From: Paenibacillus kyungheensis
GTDB taxonomy: Bacteria; Bacillota; Bacilli; Paenibacillales; Paenibacillaceae
DNA: 64,000 nucleotides
Reading direction: 5' to 3'
NCBI RefSeq assembly: GCF_028606985.1
Contig: NZ_CP117416.1
Coordinates: 720,001 to 784,000, forward strand
The notes under the pieces were generated by a model. That model did not search any database. It had not been told where the DNA came from and saw only the letters and a list, made by a program, of their open reading frames with translations. The first letter of the stretch is position 1. Each line of letters opens with the position of its first letter. Positions 9,429-18,951 of this stretch are shown here, piece by piece. The translations under genes were made by a program, and so were the position numbers.

Positions 9429-11588
9429 ATGAAGCAAGTGGTATTAGCTGAAAAGCCTTCAGTTGCAAGAGAAATCGCGCGTGTGATGGGAAGCCATCAG
9501 AAACATAAAGGGTATATGGAAGGCCCTAAATATATAGTAACCTGGGCGCTTGGACATCTAGTCGGTCTAGCAGAGCCGGAAGATTATGATACTCGTTATC
9601 AGAAATGGAATCTAGACGATTTGCCGATTTTGCCGCAAAAGATGACGTTAAAAGTACTGCGAGAAAGTAGTCATCAATACAAAATTGTACAGCATCTTCT
9701 GAGACGAAATGATGTGCAAGGATTGATCGTAGCTACCGATGCTGCACGTGAAGGAGAATTGTTAGCACGCTGGATTATTCAGATGGCAAAATGGAATAAA
9801 CCTTTTCAAAGATTATGGATATCTTCTCAGACTGACAAAGCGATCCGTGAAGGATTTGCAAAATTGCGTCCGGGTAAAGAATTTGACCGTCTGTACGAAT
9901 CGGCTCGTTGCCGGGCAGAAGCCGATTGGATGGTTGGTCTGAATATTACCAGAGCATTAACTTGTAAATTCGATGCTCAATTATCAGCAGGACGTGTGCA
10001 GACACCGTCACTGGGGATGATGATGAAGCGTGAGAATGAGATTAAAGATTTTCGCTCTCAAGATTATCATACATTGCAGATTGATCTAGGTGATCTACAA
10101 GCAGAATGGCGGAATGCTCAAGGAGACGGACGAATTTTTGAACAACAGAATGTACAGCAGTTAGAGCAGTCTTTGGCAGGCAAGCAAGCGAAGATTGTAT
10201 CGGTCAAAAAGAATGAACGCCAAGAACCTCATCCACTAGCGTATGATCTGACAGAGTTACAGCGTGATGCGAATAAAAAATATGGATTTTCTGCTAAGCA
10301 TACGTCTAATGTATTGCAAAAGTTATATGAGCAACACAAAATCGTCACGTATCCGCGTACCGATTCACGTTATTTGTCTTCAGATATGACAGATACATTC
10401 AAAGAACGTTTATCCAGTGTAGCGGTAGGTCCATATGCGCCACTAGCACGTCCTTTATTACGTAATGCACTTAAAATTGATAAACGGATTGTAGATGATA
10501 GCAAAATTAGTGATCATCATGCGATTATCCCTACAGAAGAAATAGTATCTTTGAACGCACTTACAACCGATGAGCGTAAATTGTATGATCTGATTGCGCG
10601 CCGTTTTATCAGTTTATTTTATTCACCTGCTACTTATGATACGGTTCAAGTGATTATTGAAGCCGCAGGAGAGCAGTTTTATGCCAAAGGGGTTACGATC
10701 AAAGATTCAGGTTGGCGTGTTGTATATGGTGATCAGTGGAATGAAGAAGATGAGGATGAAGAAACCGATTCACATCATCGTTCATCAGAGCGTGGAGCAG
10801 ATCACCGGGGAACGCAGAAATTGCCTGAACTCAAACAAGGGGAATCGAAAATGATTGCTCGCTGTATTGTTAAAGCAGGTCGTACGATGCCTCCTAAACG
10901 ATATACAGAAGCCGCTCTGTTATCACAAATGGAAAAACATAGTCTGGGTACGCCAGCAACTAGAGCAGATATTATTGAAAAATTAGTTTCTTCCGATACG
11001 ATCGAACGCAAAGGCAATCATCTGCATCCTACAGGAAAAGGCGCACAATTGATCGAATTGGTGTCGCCTGAACTGCGGACGCCTGAATTGACAGCACGTT
11101 GGGAACAGCAGTTAGAAAAAATTGCTCGTGGACAAGGGCAACCGGCTCCATTTTTACAAGAGATTCGTCAGATGGCGCAATCGATGGTCGATGGTGTGAA
11201 AAAGAGTGATGTGAATTATAAGCCACACAATGTCTCTTCCAGTCATTGCCCTGAATGTGGAACACGAATGTTAGAGAAAAAATCGAAACGTGGCACATTC
11301 CTGATCTGTCCAAGTGAAGATTGTAGTTATCGTCGTTCGACTGAAAAGCAGTTATCAAATCGTCGCTGTCCACAGTGTCATAAAAAAATGGAAATCAAAG
11401 ACGGCAAAGCTGGAAAGTATGTACAATGTCTCGGTTGTGGAATTACCGAAACGTTAAATAAAGACGGCGGTCGCCCGGTTAACAAACGTGAACAGCAAAA
11501 GTTAGTGAAGCAATTTGAAAAGAAAGAATCGTTTGGTTCAAGTCTAGGTGATTTGCTAAAAGCCGCTTTGGAAGAGAAAAAAGAATAG
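9429..11588 (+). CDS. topB: DNA topoisomerase III (type IA)
   Basis: 719 residues. Relaxes and decatenates DNA by single-strand passage. The N-terminal Toprim domain begins QVVLAEKPSVAREIA and includes the acidic ATDAAREGELLARW motif. The catalytic tyrosine is Y308 in VTYPRTDSRYLS. A hydrophilic acidic insert (EEDEDEETDSHHRSSE) lies near residue 440. Two C-terminal zinc-ribbon-like modules (CPECG..CPSEDC and CPQCH..CLGCG) precede a basic tail. ATG 9429 is chosen because AAAGGA ends about 9 nt upstream; earlier in-frame starts (GTG 9411, ATG 9420) overlap that site. Monocistronic, with a strong terminator downstream. Confidence 0.96.
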   Translation: MKQVVLAEKPSVAREIARVMGSHQKHKGYMEGPKYIVTWALGHLVGLAEPEDYDTRYQKWNLDDLPILPQKMTLKVLRESSHQYKIVQHLLRRNDVQGLIVATDAAREGELLARWIIQMAKWNKPFQRLWISSQTDKAIREGFAKLRPGKEFDRLYESARCRAEADWMVGLNITRALTCKFDAQLSAGRVQTPSLGMMMKRENEIKDFRSQDYHTLQIDLGDLQAEWRNAQGDGRIFEQQNVQQLEQSLAGKQAKIVSVKKNERQEPHPLAYDLTELQRDANKKYGFSAKHTSNVLQKLYEQHKIVTYPRTDSRYLSSDMTDTFKERLSSVAVGPYAPLARPLLRNALKIDKRIVDDSKISDHHAIIPTEEIVSLNALTTDERKLYDLIARRFISLFYSPATYDTVQVIIEAAGEQFYAKGVTIKDSGWRVVYGDQWNEEDEDEETDSHHRSSERGADHRGTQKLPELKQGESKMIARCIVKAGRTMPPKRYTEAALLSQMEKHSLGTPATRADIIEKLVSSDTIERKGNHLHPTGKGAQLIELVSPELRTPELTARWEQQLEKIARGQGQPAPFLQEIRQMAQSMVDGVKKSDVNYKPHNVSSSHCPECGTRMLEKKSKRGTFLICPSEDCSYRRSTEKQLSNRRCPQCHKKMEIKDGKAGKYVQCLGCGITETLNKDGGRPVNKREQQKLVKQFEKKESFGSSLGDLLKAALEEKKE

Positions 11589-11612
11589 AGATAACCTAAT
11601 AACACAATTGAG

Positions 11613-11647
11613 AGCTCTTTAGCCGTAACATTAGCTAAAGAGCTTTT
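11613..11647 (+). terminator. Terminator after topB
   Basis: AGCTCTTTAGC pairs perfectly with GCTAAAGAGCT, followed by TTTTT. Confidence 0.88.
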
Positions 11648-11683
11648 TGGTATGCAATGGCAACTATTTTCTTAAAATAATCG

Positions 11684-11729
11684 TTGACGAAAATATTTTC
11701 ATAATCTATATTTAAAAGAAAATATTTTC
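11684..11729 (+). promoter_or_regulatory. Promoter and twin palindromic operators of the amino-sugar PTS operon
   Basis: -35 TTGACG (11684-11689), a 17-nt spacer, -10 TATATT (11707-11712). Two identical 12-bp palindromes GAAAATATTTTC lie at 11689-11700 (spacer) and 11718-11729 (start site), centres 29 bp apart. Their placement would block RNA polymerase. The convergent RpiR/MurR-type gene at 14170-14979 is the obvious candidate binder, by inference. Confidence 0.75.
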
Positions 11730-11744
11730 AGGTGGTGTAACTAA

Positions 11745-13346
11745 ATGAAAACTTTTTTCGAGAAGGCACAACGGTTTGGTAAATCTTTTATGCTCCCAAT
11801 TGCTGTATTACCAGCAGCAGGATTACTGCTAGGCATAGGGGGAGCACTCTCTAATCCGAATACAGTGAGTACATATCCTGTACTACAGATTAGCTGGTTG
11901 CAGTATATTTTCAAAGTGATGAGTAGTGCAGGAGATATTACGTTTAGCAATCTAGCATTGATTTTTGCGATCGGGGTAGCGGTTGGACTGGCACGCTCGG
12001 ATAAAGGAACAGCAGGGTTGGCAGCGGCACTGGCGTATCTAGTGATGAATGCTTCGATCAATGCGATGTTGATCAATAGTAATCAACTGGTTACTGAAAA
12101 TATGGCGGCAGCCGGTCAAGGTATGATTCTAGGGATACAATCGTTACAGACAGGTGTGCTAGGCGGTATTATTATCGGCTTGGTGACAGCAGGTCTTCAT
12201 AATCGATATAACAAAATTGAGTTACCTCAATTTCTAGGATTTTTCGGTGGTTCTCGGTTTATCCCGATCGTTTCTTCATTTGCAGCAATATTTGTAGGAT
12301 TGTTGTTATTTCTAGTATGGCCAACAATTCAATTAGGGATTACCAAGTTAGGTGGAATCGTAGATGCGACCGGATATGTAGGCACATTATTTTATGGATT
12401 CTTTCTACGGATGTTAGGGCCGCTTGGATTGCATCATATTTTTTACCTCCCTTTCTGGCAAACCGGACTTGGTGGTACAATGGAAGTATCTGGTAAGATA
12501 GTGGAAGGAACCCAGAACATTTTCTTTGCTCAATTAGGTGACCCTTCGACTGAAAAATATTTCTCAGGTACATCGCGCTTTATGTCAGGACGCTTTATTA
12601 CAATGATGTTCGGATTGTTGGGAGCTGCATTAGCGATCTATCATACTGCACGTCCAGAACGCAAAAAGGTTGTCGGTGGATTAATGTTATCAGCGGCGTT
12701 GACGTCTTTTTTGACAGGAATTACGGAACCATTGGAATTTGCCTTTTTGTTTGTAGCTCCATTCTTGTATGTTATTCATGCTGTGTTTGATGGATTTGCT
12801 TTTATGCTGGCACATATATTTCAGATTACGATTGGTCAGACATTTTCCGGTGGCTTAATTGACTTTATTTTATTCGGTATTTTACAGGGAAATGCCAAAA
12901 CCAACTGGATCTATGTGCCGATAATCGGGGTGGTGTGGTTCGCTCTGTACTATTTCACATTCCGCTTCTTAATCGTCAAATTCAATCTCAAAACACCGGG
13001 GCGTGAAGATGAGACTGTAGCAGATACGAACGAAAATACAACAGGTGGAACAGGGTCAACCACACCGATAACCGATGCTGTAGCCACAGATCGTAGTGAA
13101 GTTGATACTTCTCGTCCGGCTGTGATACTTAGTGCATTAGGTGGCAAAGAAAATATTAAAGATCTGGATTGTTGTGCAACCCGTCTACGGATATCAGTCT
13201 ATCAACCAGATCAAGTATCACAGGATCGCTTGAAACATTCAGGTGCCAAAGGTGTGCTGATTAATGGTAACGGTGTGCAAGTGATCTATGGTCCGCAAGT
13301 GAGTGTTATTAAAAATGAGATCGAGGAATATATGGAAATGGAGTGA
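11745..13346 (+). CDS. PTS EIICB permease, glucose/N-acetylglucosamine superfamily
   Basis: 533 residues. The EIIC membrane domain (about 1-420, some ten hydrophobic helices) has the ITEPLEFAF substrate-loop motif. After a Thr/Asn-rich linker comes an EIIB domain with the phospho-cysteine motif DCCATRLR (C476/C477). There is no EIIA domain, so it must borrow EIIA from another system. The next gene is nanE, which argues for ManNAc, or another amino sugar feeding ManNAc-6-P, as substrate; GlcNAc or MurNAc remain possible. GGTGG lies 9 nt before the ATG. Two operators flank the promoter. Confidence 0.85.
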   Translation: MKTFFEKAQRFGKSFMLPIAVLPAAGLLLGIGGALSNPNTVSTYPVLQISWLQYIFKVMSSAGDITFSNLALIFAIGVAVGLARSDKGTAGLAAALAYLVMNASINAMLINSNQLVTENMAAAGQGMILGIQSLQTGVLGGIIIGLVTAGLHNRYNKIELPQFLGFFGGSRFIPIVSSFAAIFVGLLLFLVWPTIQLGITKLGGIVDATGYVGTLFYGFFLRMLGPLGLHHIFYLPFWQTGLGGTMEVSGKIVEGTQNIFFAQLGDPSTEKYFSGTSRFMSGRFITMMFGLLGAALAIYHTARPERKKVVGGLMLSAALTSFLTGITEPLEFAFLFVAPFLYVIHAVFDGFAFMLAHIFQITIGQTFSGGLIDFILFGILQGNAKTNWIYVPIIGVVWFALYYFTFRFLIVKFNLKTPGREDETVADTNENTTGGTGSTTPITDAVATDRSEVDTSRPAVILSALGGKENIKDLDCCATRLRISVYQPDQVSQDRLKHSGAKGVLINGNGVQVIYGPQVSVIKNEIEEYMEME

Positions 13347-13353
13347 ATGCAAT

Positions 13354-14070
13354 ATGGATTTGGATTCATTGGGATTACAGCAGGGGTTAATCGTATCGTG
13401 TCAGGCATTAGAACATGAACCTTTGCATAGTTCTTTTATTATGGGAAAAATGGCAGTTGCCGCTCAAGAAGGTGGAGCTGTAGGAATTCGAGCGAATACT
13501 GCGCAAGATATTAAAGAAATCAAACAACAAGTATCATTGCCTGTGATTGGAATCGTCAAACGTAATTATGGAGACCATCCTGTATTTATTACGCCGACGA
13601 TAACCGAAATTCATGAATTAGCAGAGTCTGGTTGTGAAATTATAGCGTTAGATGCGACTACACGTCCTCGTCCTGATGGTGTCACATTGGCTGATCTGGT
13701 CAAACAAATTCGTCTGCTATATCCTGAACTGTTATTGATGGCAGATGTATCGACTGTAGAAGAAGGCGTGGTTGCTGAACAGTTAGGATTTGATCTGGTA
13801 TCGGCTACGCTGGTAGGTTATACAGAATATACAGCTCATCAGAAAGTGTATGAAAATGATTTTGAGATTCTAAAAGAAATGGTTCGTCAGATCAAGACTC
13901 CTATTGTAGCTGAAGGAAATATTATGACACCAGAGATGGCGGCACGTTGTCTGGAACTCGGTGTATACAGCGTGGTAGTAGGCGGAGCGATCACACGTCC
14001 GCAACAGATTACAGCACGTTTTATGGACAAAATGAAACAAGTTCGTCCTGCATCGATTGCAACAGAATAG
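13354..14070 (+). CDS. nanE: N-acetylmannosamine-6-phosphate 2-epimerase
   Basis: 238 residues, TIM-barrel. Converts ManNAc-6-P to GlcNAc-6-P, which then enters the nagA/nagB route (not in this window). Conserved blocks: IGIVKRNYGD with the active-site lysine, ALDATTRPRPDG, VAEGNIMTPE with the active-site glutamate, and VVVGGAITRP. ATG 13354 is chosen because GGAG (13340-13343) is well spaced and the protein begins as in homologues. The gap to the PTS stop codon is 7 nt, so the two are co-transcribed. Confidence 0.93.
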   Translation: MDLDSLGLQQGLIVSCQALEHEPLHSSFIMGKMAVAAQEGGAVGIRANTAQDIKEIKQQVSLPVIGIVKRNYGDHPVFITPTITEIHELAESGCEIIALDATTRPRPDGVTLADLVKQIRLLYPELLLMADVSTVEEGVVAEQLGFDLVSATLVGYTEYTAHQKVYENDFEILKEMVRQIKTPIVAEGNIMTPEMAARCLELGVYSVVVGGAITRPQQITARFMDKMKQVRPASIATE

Positions 14071-14117
14071 ACTTGTGCTACACATTCTATGTTATAAACA
14101 TCAATCATAGTAATGTC

Positions 14118-14154
14118 AAAAAAAGAACCGAAAATGATTATCGGTTCTTTTCTT
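14118..14154. terminator. Terminator between nanE and the convergent regulator
   Basis: AAAGAACCG pairs with CGGTTCTTT. A-rich and T-rich flanks allow use in both directions. Confidence 0.82.
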
Positions 14155-14169
14155 TGTCTGGAATTGGCA

Positions 14170-14979
14170 TTATGAATGATCTTGTTTGTACAAAGCATGA
14201 AGCGTACGCTGACGTGCAGATAATCGTTCTTCATTTTGGAGCAATAACATCGAGATCATATCAAGCACATAGATAATCGCTAATTGACTATTGATAAACG
14301 GGATATCGCCCATACGCTGTAAGCCGGGTGTAAATAGACATAGATCAGTTGTTTCTGTAAAAGGCGTATGATCGAAATTAGTAATTCCGACAATATGAGC
14401 TTGATTTGTTTTGGCAATACGTAGAGCACTATTCACTTCAGTAGTATGACCAGAATTGGATAATCCAATCACCAAATCTTGTTCATCCATCAAAGACGCA
14501 TTCATCATCATCATATGCGAATCAGTAACAGCATCAATTAAAATATTCATTCGCATTAGACGATACTTGAACTCTAGCGCGGATAAGCCAGAGCTTCCTA
14601 ATCCGTATACATAGACACGTCTGGCTTGCTGAATCTGCTGAACGACTTCTTCAATCATCTGAGGCTTGATCATATCAGCAGTTGCCATAATAATTTCATT
14701 GTATAAATGTCTTGTCTGTGCAAAAAAGTTAAGCTCATCTCGTGGAATATCAATTTCTCGATTCAAGCTTAGCTTAAAATCTATAAAATTACTAAATCCT
14801 GCTTTGCGACAAAAACGTGTGATTGTAGACATTGAAGCTTGTGTGCGCTCGGAGAGATCACGAATATTGATATTATGAATAGAATTTTTATGACGCATAA
14901 TATAATCTGCAATTTCTTTTTCTTTGGCAGATAATTGTTGGTATCGTAATTGTAGTTCGTCGAGTACATTGAGAGCCAT
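14170..14979 (-). CDS. RpiR/MurR family transcriptional regulator (HTH plus SIS domain)
   Basis: 269 residues. The N-terminal RpiR helix-turn-helix (about 1-75) includes RTQASMSTITRFCRKAGF. The C-terminal SIS sugar-phosphate-binding domain (about 105-240) includes VYVYGLGSSGLSALEF and VIGLSNSGHTTEV. By family it should sense a phosphorylated amino sugar and control the convergent PTS-nanE operon. GGAGGATGAATT precedes the ATG. The 14980-15271 gap to the divergent alpha-galactosidase shows no copy of the GAAAATATTTTC operator, so autoregulation through that site is not visible. Confidence 0.87.
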   Translation of the reverse strand: MALNVLDELQLRYQQLSAKEKEIADYIMRHKNSIHNINIRDLSERTQASMSTITRFCRKAGFSNFIDFKLSLNREIDIPRDELNFFAQTRHLYNEIIMATADMIKPQMIEEVVQQIQQARRVYVYGLGSSGLSALEFKYRLMRMNILIDAVTDSHMMMMNASLMDEQDLVIGLSNSGHTTEVNSALRIAKTNQAHIVGITNFDHTPFTETTDLCLFTPGLQRMGDIPFINSQLAIIYVLDMISMLLLQNEERLSARQRTLHALYKQDHS

Positions 14980-15271
14980 AATTCATCCTCCTTAAACGCC
15001 TGATCATATAAGCGCGACTCAATTTCTATAAAAAATGATTTTTTATATTCATAGCATATGTTAGATTGCGGTTAGATAGTAGGGAGCGAACAGTTGATTT
15101 CTTTCTATTATAGTATAGTTTGAAGAGCGATCTCTATATTATAGGATAGTGCCATCAAATAATGGAATTATGCTATGTGCTTTTGATCATTTTACCGTTA
15201 CACTAAAAATAAATGCGATAGAATAACTGGATATTCGGTATTGAGCCGATCCATCAGAAAGGGATTATTCC

Positions 15272-17476
15272 ATGTCTATATTTTTCGATACTACTCAATC
15301 GACTTTTCATTTACAATCTCGTTCAACGAGTTATGTTATTCAATTAATGAAATCAACTCATTTGGTTCATTTATATTGGGGACCTCGTCTACAAGGAACA
15401 TCTATTGGTAGTCTGCTACAACAGATAGAACGTGCTTCATTTAGCCCGAATTATCATGCAGATGATCGTACTTTTTCTTTTGATACCTTACCACAAGAAT
15501 ATCCAGGTTATGGTCGTGGCGATTATGGCGAACCTGCTTTTGAAGCTAAACATAGTAATGGCACAACAGTCAACGATCTACATTATGTGAGTCATACTAT
15601 TACAGCAGGCAAACCGAAACTTCAAGGATTACCAGCTACATATGTAGAGCAGGAGCAGGAAGCAGATACATTGGAAATTGTATTGCGTGATAAATTAACC
15701 GGGCTTGAAGCTGTAGTCAGCTATACCGTATTTAACGAATTGAATGCGATTACACGTTCTGTGAAATTCCGTAATGATGGAACCACAACGCTTCATATTC
15801 AGCGTGCACTAAGCAGTAGCGTAGATTTGGCAGATGATGAATATCGAATGATGCAATTGTCTGGTGCATGGACTCGTGAACGCCATGTTCATTACCGTAC
15901 ACTTGCTCCAGGATTGCAACGGATCGAAAGTAAACGTGGTTCCAGTAGTCATCAGCAAAATCCATTTATCGCTTTGCTTGGTAAAGATGCGAATGAAGAT
16001 CAAGGGCAAGTCTATGGTATGAGTCTTGTCTATAGCGGTAACTTTGTCGCTCAAGTCGAAGTCGATCAATTCCATACCACTCGTATGCAGATTGGATTGT
16101 CTCCGTTTGATTTTGAATGGAAATTAGAAGCAGGTGATACGTTCCAGACACCGGAGGCGGTACTGGTTCATTCTTCTGAAGGATTGGGAGGAATGTCTCG
16201 CACGTATCACAAATTGTATCGTACACGTCTAAGTCGTGGAGAACATCGTGATCAAGTGCGTCCTATTTTGATTAATAACTGGGAAGCGACTTACTTTAAC
16301 TTTGATGCACCGAAGATCAAATCTATTGCAGCAGCAGGGAAAGAGTTAGGAATTGAGCTGTTTGTATTGGATGATGGTTGGTTCGGTCATCGTGATGATG
16401 ATCGTACGTCACTTGGGGATTGGGTAGAAGATCGTCGCAAATTACCAGAAGGTCTGGGCAAACTGGCAAAAGAAATTACAGCTACAGGTATGCAATTTGG
16501 ATTGTGGTTTGAACCAGAAATGGTATCTCCAGATAGCGATCTATATCGCGCTCATCCTGACTGGTGTCTGCATGTGCCGGATCGCAGTCGTACAATGGGA
16601 CGTGAGCAATTGATTCTGGATTTGTCGCGTCAAGATGTATGTGATTATATTGTAGAGTCGGTCAGCGCTGTGCTATCTTCTGCACCGATTACGTATGTGA
16701 AATGGGATATGAACCGCAATATGTCTGAGATTGGTTCTGCTCTGTTGCCAGCGGATCGTCAACGGGAAACAGCACATCGGTATATGCTTGGACTATATAG
16801 TGTTTTAGAAAAAATTACTTCTACATTCCCACATATTTTATTTGAAAGTTGCTCTGGTGGTGGAGGTCGATTTGACCCGGGAATGCTATATTATATGCCA
16901 CAAACATGGACAAGTGATGATACAGATGCAGTTGAGCGTCTGAAAATTCAGTACGGTACCAGTACGGTCTATCCAGCAAGTGCGATGGGCGCGCATGTAT
17001 CTGATGTACCGAATCACCAAGTCGGACGTATGACTTCATTTACGACTCGCGGTCATGTAGCGATGTCTGGTAATTTTGGTTATGAGCTGGATTTGACCAA
17101 GCTTACAGATACAGAAAAGCAAGAAGTTAAAGAACAAGTAGCTCAGTATAAAGAGTTGCGCGAACTGATTCAATTTGGTGAATTTTATCGTTTGCTCAGT
17201 CCTTTTGAAAGCAATATTACGTCATGGATGTTCGTCTCGGAAGATCAGCAAGAAGCATTTGCAGGTTATTTCCAAGTGTTAAGTGTGCCTAATGGACCAC
17301 TTCGTCGTCTGAAATTAAAAGGGCTTGATCCACATCGTCGTTATTCGATGTCTGTCAACGGTGTTACAGATCCTAACACTTATGCAGGTGATGAATTGAT
17401 GTATCATGGTATTATTGCTCCGTATGCGCAAGAAGATTTCTATAGTGCTTTGTTTGTATTCAAAGCGGTGGAATAG
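15272..17476 (+). CDS. Alpha-galactosidase, glycoside hydrolase family 36
   Basis: 734 residues, close in layout to Geobacillus AgaA. Releases alpha-1,6-linked galactose from melibiose, raffinose and similar sugars. The N-terminal beta-sandwich is followed by a TIM barrel with LDDGWFGHRDDD. The nucleophile is D479 (YVKWDMNRN) and the acid/base is D549 (WTSDDTDAVE); their spacing of 70 equals the D478/D548 pair I recall for AgaA. SCSGGGGRFD is the other family signature. No signal peptide, so cytoplasmic. GAAAGGGA precedes the ATG. No sugar transporter is adjacent. Confidence 0.94.
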   Translation: MSIFFDTTQSTFHLQSRSTSYVIQLMKSTHLVHLYWGPRLQGTSIGSLLQQIERASFSPNYHADDRTFSFDTLPQEYPGYGRGDYGEPAFEAKHSNGTTVNDLHYVSHTITAGKPKLQGLPATYVEQEQEADTLEIVLRDKLTGLEAVVSYTVFNELNAITRSVKFRNDGTTTLHIQRALSSSVDLADDEYRMMQLSGAWTRERHVHYRTLAPGLQRIESKRGSSSHQQNPFIALLGKDANEDQGQVYGMSLVYSGNFVAQVEVDQFHTTRMQIGLSPFDFEWKLEAGDTFQTPEAVLVHSSEGLGGMSRTYHKLYRTRLSRGEHRDQVRPILINNWEATYFNFDAPKIKSIAAAGKELGIELFVLDDGWFGHRDDDRTSLGDWVEDRRKLPEGLGKLAKEITATGMQFGLWFEPEMVSPDSDLYRAHPDWCLHVPDRSRTMGREQLILDLSRQDVCDYIVESVSAVLSSAPITYVKWDMNRNMSEIGSALLPADRQRETAHRYMLGLYSVLEKITSTFPHILFESCSGGGGRFDPGMLYYMPQTWTSDDTDAVERLKIQYGTSTVYPASAMGAHVSDVPNHQVGRMTSFTTRGHVAMSGNFGYELDLTKLTDTEKQEVKEQVAQYKELRELIQFGEFYRLLSPFESNITSWMFVSEDQQEAFAGYFQVLSVPNGPLRRLKLKGLDPHRRYSMSVNGVTDPNTYAGDELMYHGIIAPYAQEDFYSALFVFKAVE

Positions 17477-17519
17477 TACACTTACACTGTAGAGATTGAA
17501 TTAATGGAGGCAGGCAGAA

Positions 17520-17801
17520 ATGGAACAGATATTAGGAGTCTGGCTGCTGATTGTCAATATTGTTGCTTATATCGTAATGGCAACAGACAAAAAACGTGCA
17601 CAACGTCATCGCAGTCGTGAACGTATACCAGAGAGAACGTTGTTTATCTGGGCGTCTATCGGTGGTGCATTAGGTATTTGGATTGCTATGATGACCAAGC
17701 GACACAAAACCAAACATCGTTCATTTGTAATAGGCGTTCCGCTGTTATTGGTTCTGAATATCGTGGTATACGGCTATGTATGGATAACATGGATACGCTA
17801 A
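17520..17801 (+). CDS. DUF1294 small membrane protein
   Basis: 93 residues. N-terminal transmembrane helix (ILGVWLLIVNIVAYIVMATDK), a basic stretch RAQRHRSRERIPE, the DUF1294-typical ERTLFIWASIGGALGIW segment, then KRHKTKH and a C-terminal helix. Function unknown. TGGAGG lies 9 nt before the ATG. It starts 43 bp after the alpha-galactosidase stop and probably shares its transcript. Confidence 0.8.
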   Translation: MEQILGVWLLIVNIVAYIVMATDKKRAQRHRSRERIPERTLFIWASIGGALGIWIAMMTKRHKTKHRSFVIGVPLLLVLNIVVYGYVWITWIR

Positions 17802-17815
17802 ATAACGTAATAAGT

Positions 17816-17850
17816 CAAAGACCTGATGAAGATTCGTCAGGTCTTTGTTT
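17816..17850 (+). terminator. Terminator after the DUF1294 gene
   Basis: CAAAGACCTGA pairs perfectly with TCAGGTCTTTG around a 9-nt loop. The T run after it is weak. Confidence 0.78.
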
Positions 17851-18065
17851 CGTTTCACGAAATGAGCATAACGGGTAATAAAGGAGTATACTGAATGTAT
17901 AACACTTATGATTATCTGGATAAGTGTTACGGATGGATGATATCTTCATTCTGTTGACCAGCTTACATAACAACAGATATCCTACAGAATCCTGATCTCA
18001 GAAATCCAGACGCAGCATAATCACACCACCAATGGATACCCACTGGCATAGAGGAGATGGATAAT

Positions 18066-18506
18066 ATGTTATTTTCCAAAATTTTATTAGCATACGATGG
18101 TTCTAAAGCATCAAACAAAGCGTTAGATCGTGCAGTGGAATTAGCCAAAGCAGCTCCACATGCTGAAATTCATGCTATTCATGTATTTGATTTTCCACGT
18201 TATTTTGTAGGCGAAGGGATTGTACCTGTACCGACTACGTCTAACGAAGAATTGTATGAATTAGCTACTCAAACAGCGAAAGAAGCTAAACGTCGTCTAG
18301 AAGCAGCTGAAATTAGTAATACGATCAGTGTTGAAATGATTCAGGGTGCAGCAGCACAAAATATCTTAGAATATGCTGAAGCTAATCACTGTGATGTTAT
18401 TATTATCGGTAGTCGTGGACTAGGCAGTATTCGCGAATTTGTACTGGGTAGTGTAAGTCATAATGTTGTTCAACATGCTAAAATCCCAGTGTTGATTGTG
18501 AAGTAA
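18066..18506 (+). CDS. Universal stress protein (UspA family)
   Basis: 146 residues, one Usp domain. N-terminal KILLAYDGSKAS and C-terminal GSRGLGSIREFVLGSVS matching the ATP-binding G-2x-G-9x-G-S pattern, so probably a nucleotide-binding type. Role in stress resistance is family knowledge only. ATG 18066 is favoured over ATG 18057 because GAGGAG at 18051-18056 is correctly spaced only for the former. Confidence 0.9.
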   Translation: MLFSKILLAYDGSKASNKALDRAVELAKAAPHAEIHAIHVFDFPRYFVGEGIVPVPTTSNEELYELATQTAKEAKRRLEAAEISNTISVEMIQGAAAQNILEYAEANHCDVIIIGSRGLGSIREFVLGSVSHNVVQHAKIPVLIVK

Positions 18507-18558
18507 ACGCAATACAATCAATACGAACTACAGGTAAAGATGAATAGGTTACCATGAT

Positions 18559-18612
18559 CAAGACGTATGTAATCAATGTCCGAGTGACAATGGTTCTATG
18601 CGTCTTTTTTAT
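18559..18612 (+). terminator. Probable terminator after the Usp gene
   Basis: AAGACG pairs with CGTCTT around a branched loop (inner TGTC/GACA hairpin), followed by TTTTTTATTTT. Confidence 0.5.
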
Positions 18613-18661
18613 TTTGATATAGAATAACGCAGAAAAAATCAAAGATGAAAGCCTTTAAATA

Positions 18662-18733
18662 CGAACAATAGAATATTAGCGACATAAAACGTTCGTCTTT
18701 AAGTTGACATGATGTGTTGTAGATTGGTACACT
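18662..18733 (+). promoter_or_regulatory. pur operon promoter with a PurR-box-like inverted pair
   Basis: CGAACAAT (18662-18669) and inverted AACGTTCG (18688-18695), 18 nt apart, resemble the two facing PurBoxes bound by Bacillus PurR. They sit directly upstream of a good promoter: TTGACA (18704-18709), 18-nt spacer, TACACT (18728-18733). The promoter is clear; the PurR assignment is by resemblance. Confidence 0.6.
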
Positions 18734-18765
18734 AACACATGAAGCTTATTAAACGTATGAAATAA

Positions 18766-18838
18766 TGACTCGTATAAAATCGGGAATATGGCCCGGACGT
18801 TTCTACCCGAATACCGTAAATATTCGGACTACGAGAGT
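18766..18838 (+). promoter_or_regulatory. Purine (guanine-class) riboswitch aptamer
   Basis: P1 CTCGT/ACGAG, J1/2 ATAAAATC, L2 and L3 carrying GGACGTTTCTACC and ACCGTAAAT, and the conserved GGACTACGAG 3' strand. The specificity base in GACTACG is C, predicting guanine/hypoxanthine rather than adenine (U). It lies about 30 nt after the promoter and controls the terminator at 18952-19003. Confidence 0.93.
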
Positions 18839-18951
18839 AAACAGATAGATCGATGTGATTGCAGTCATTACAGCAGACTATACCTTTGTTTTGAAGTGAT
18901 ACGTCTGTGTAGGCTGATGACCGTATTTTGTCTTTCTGTAAGCTCCTGAAG

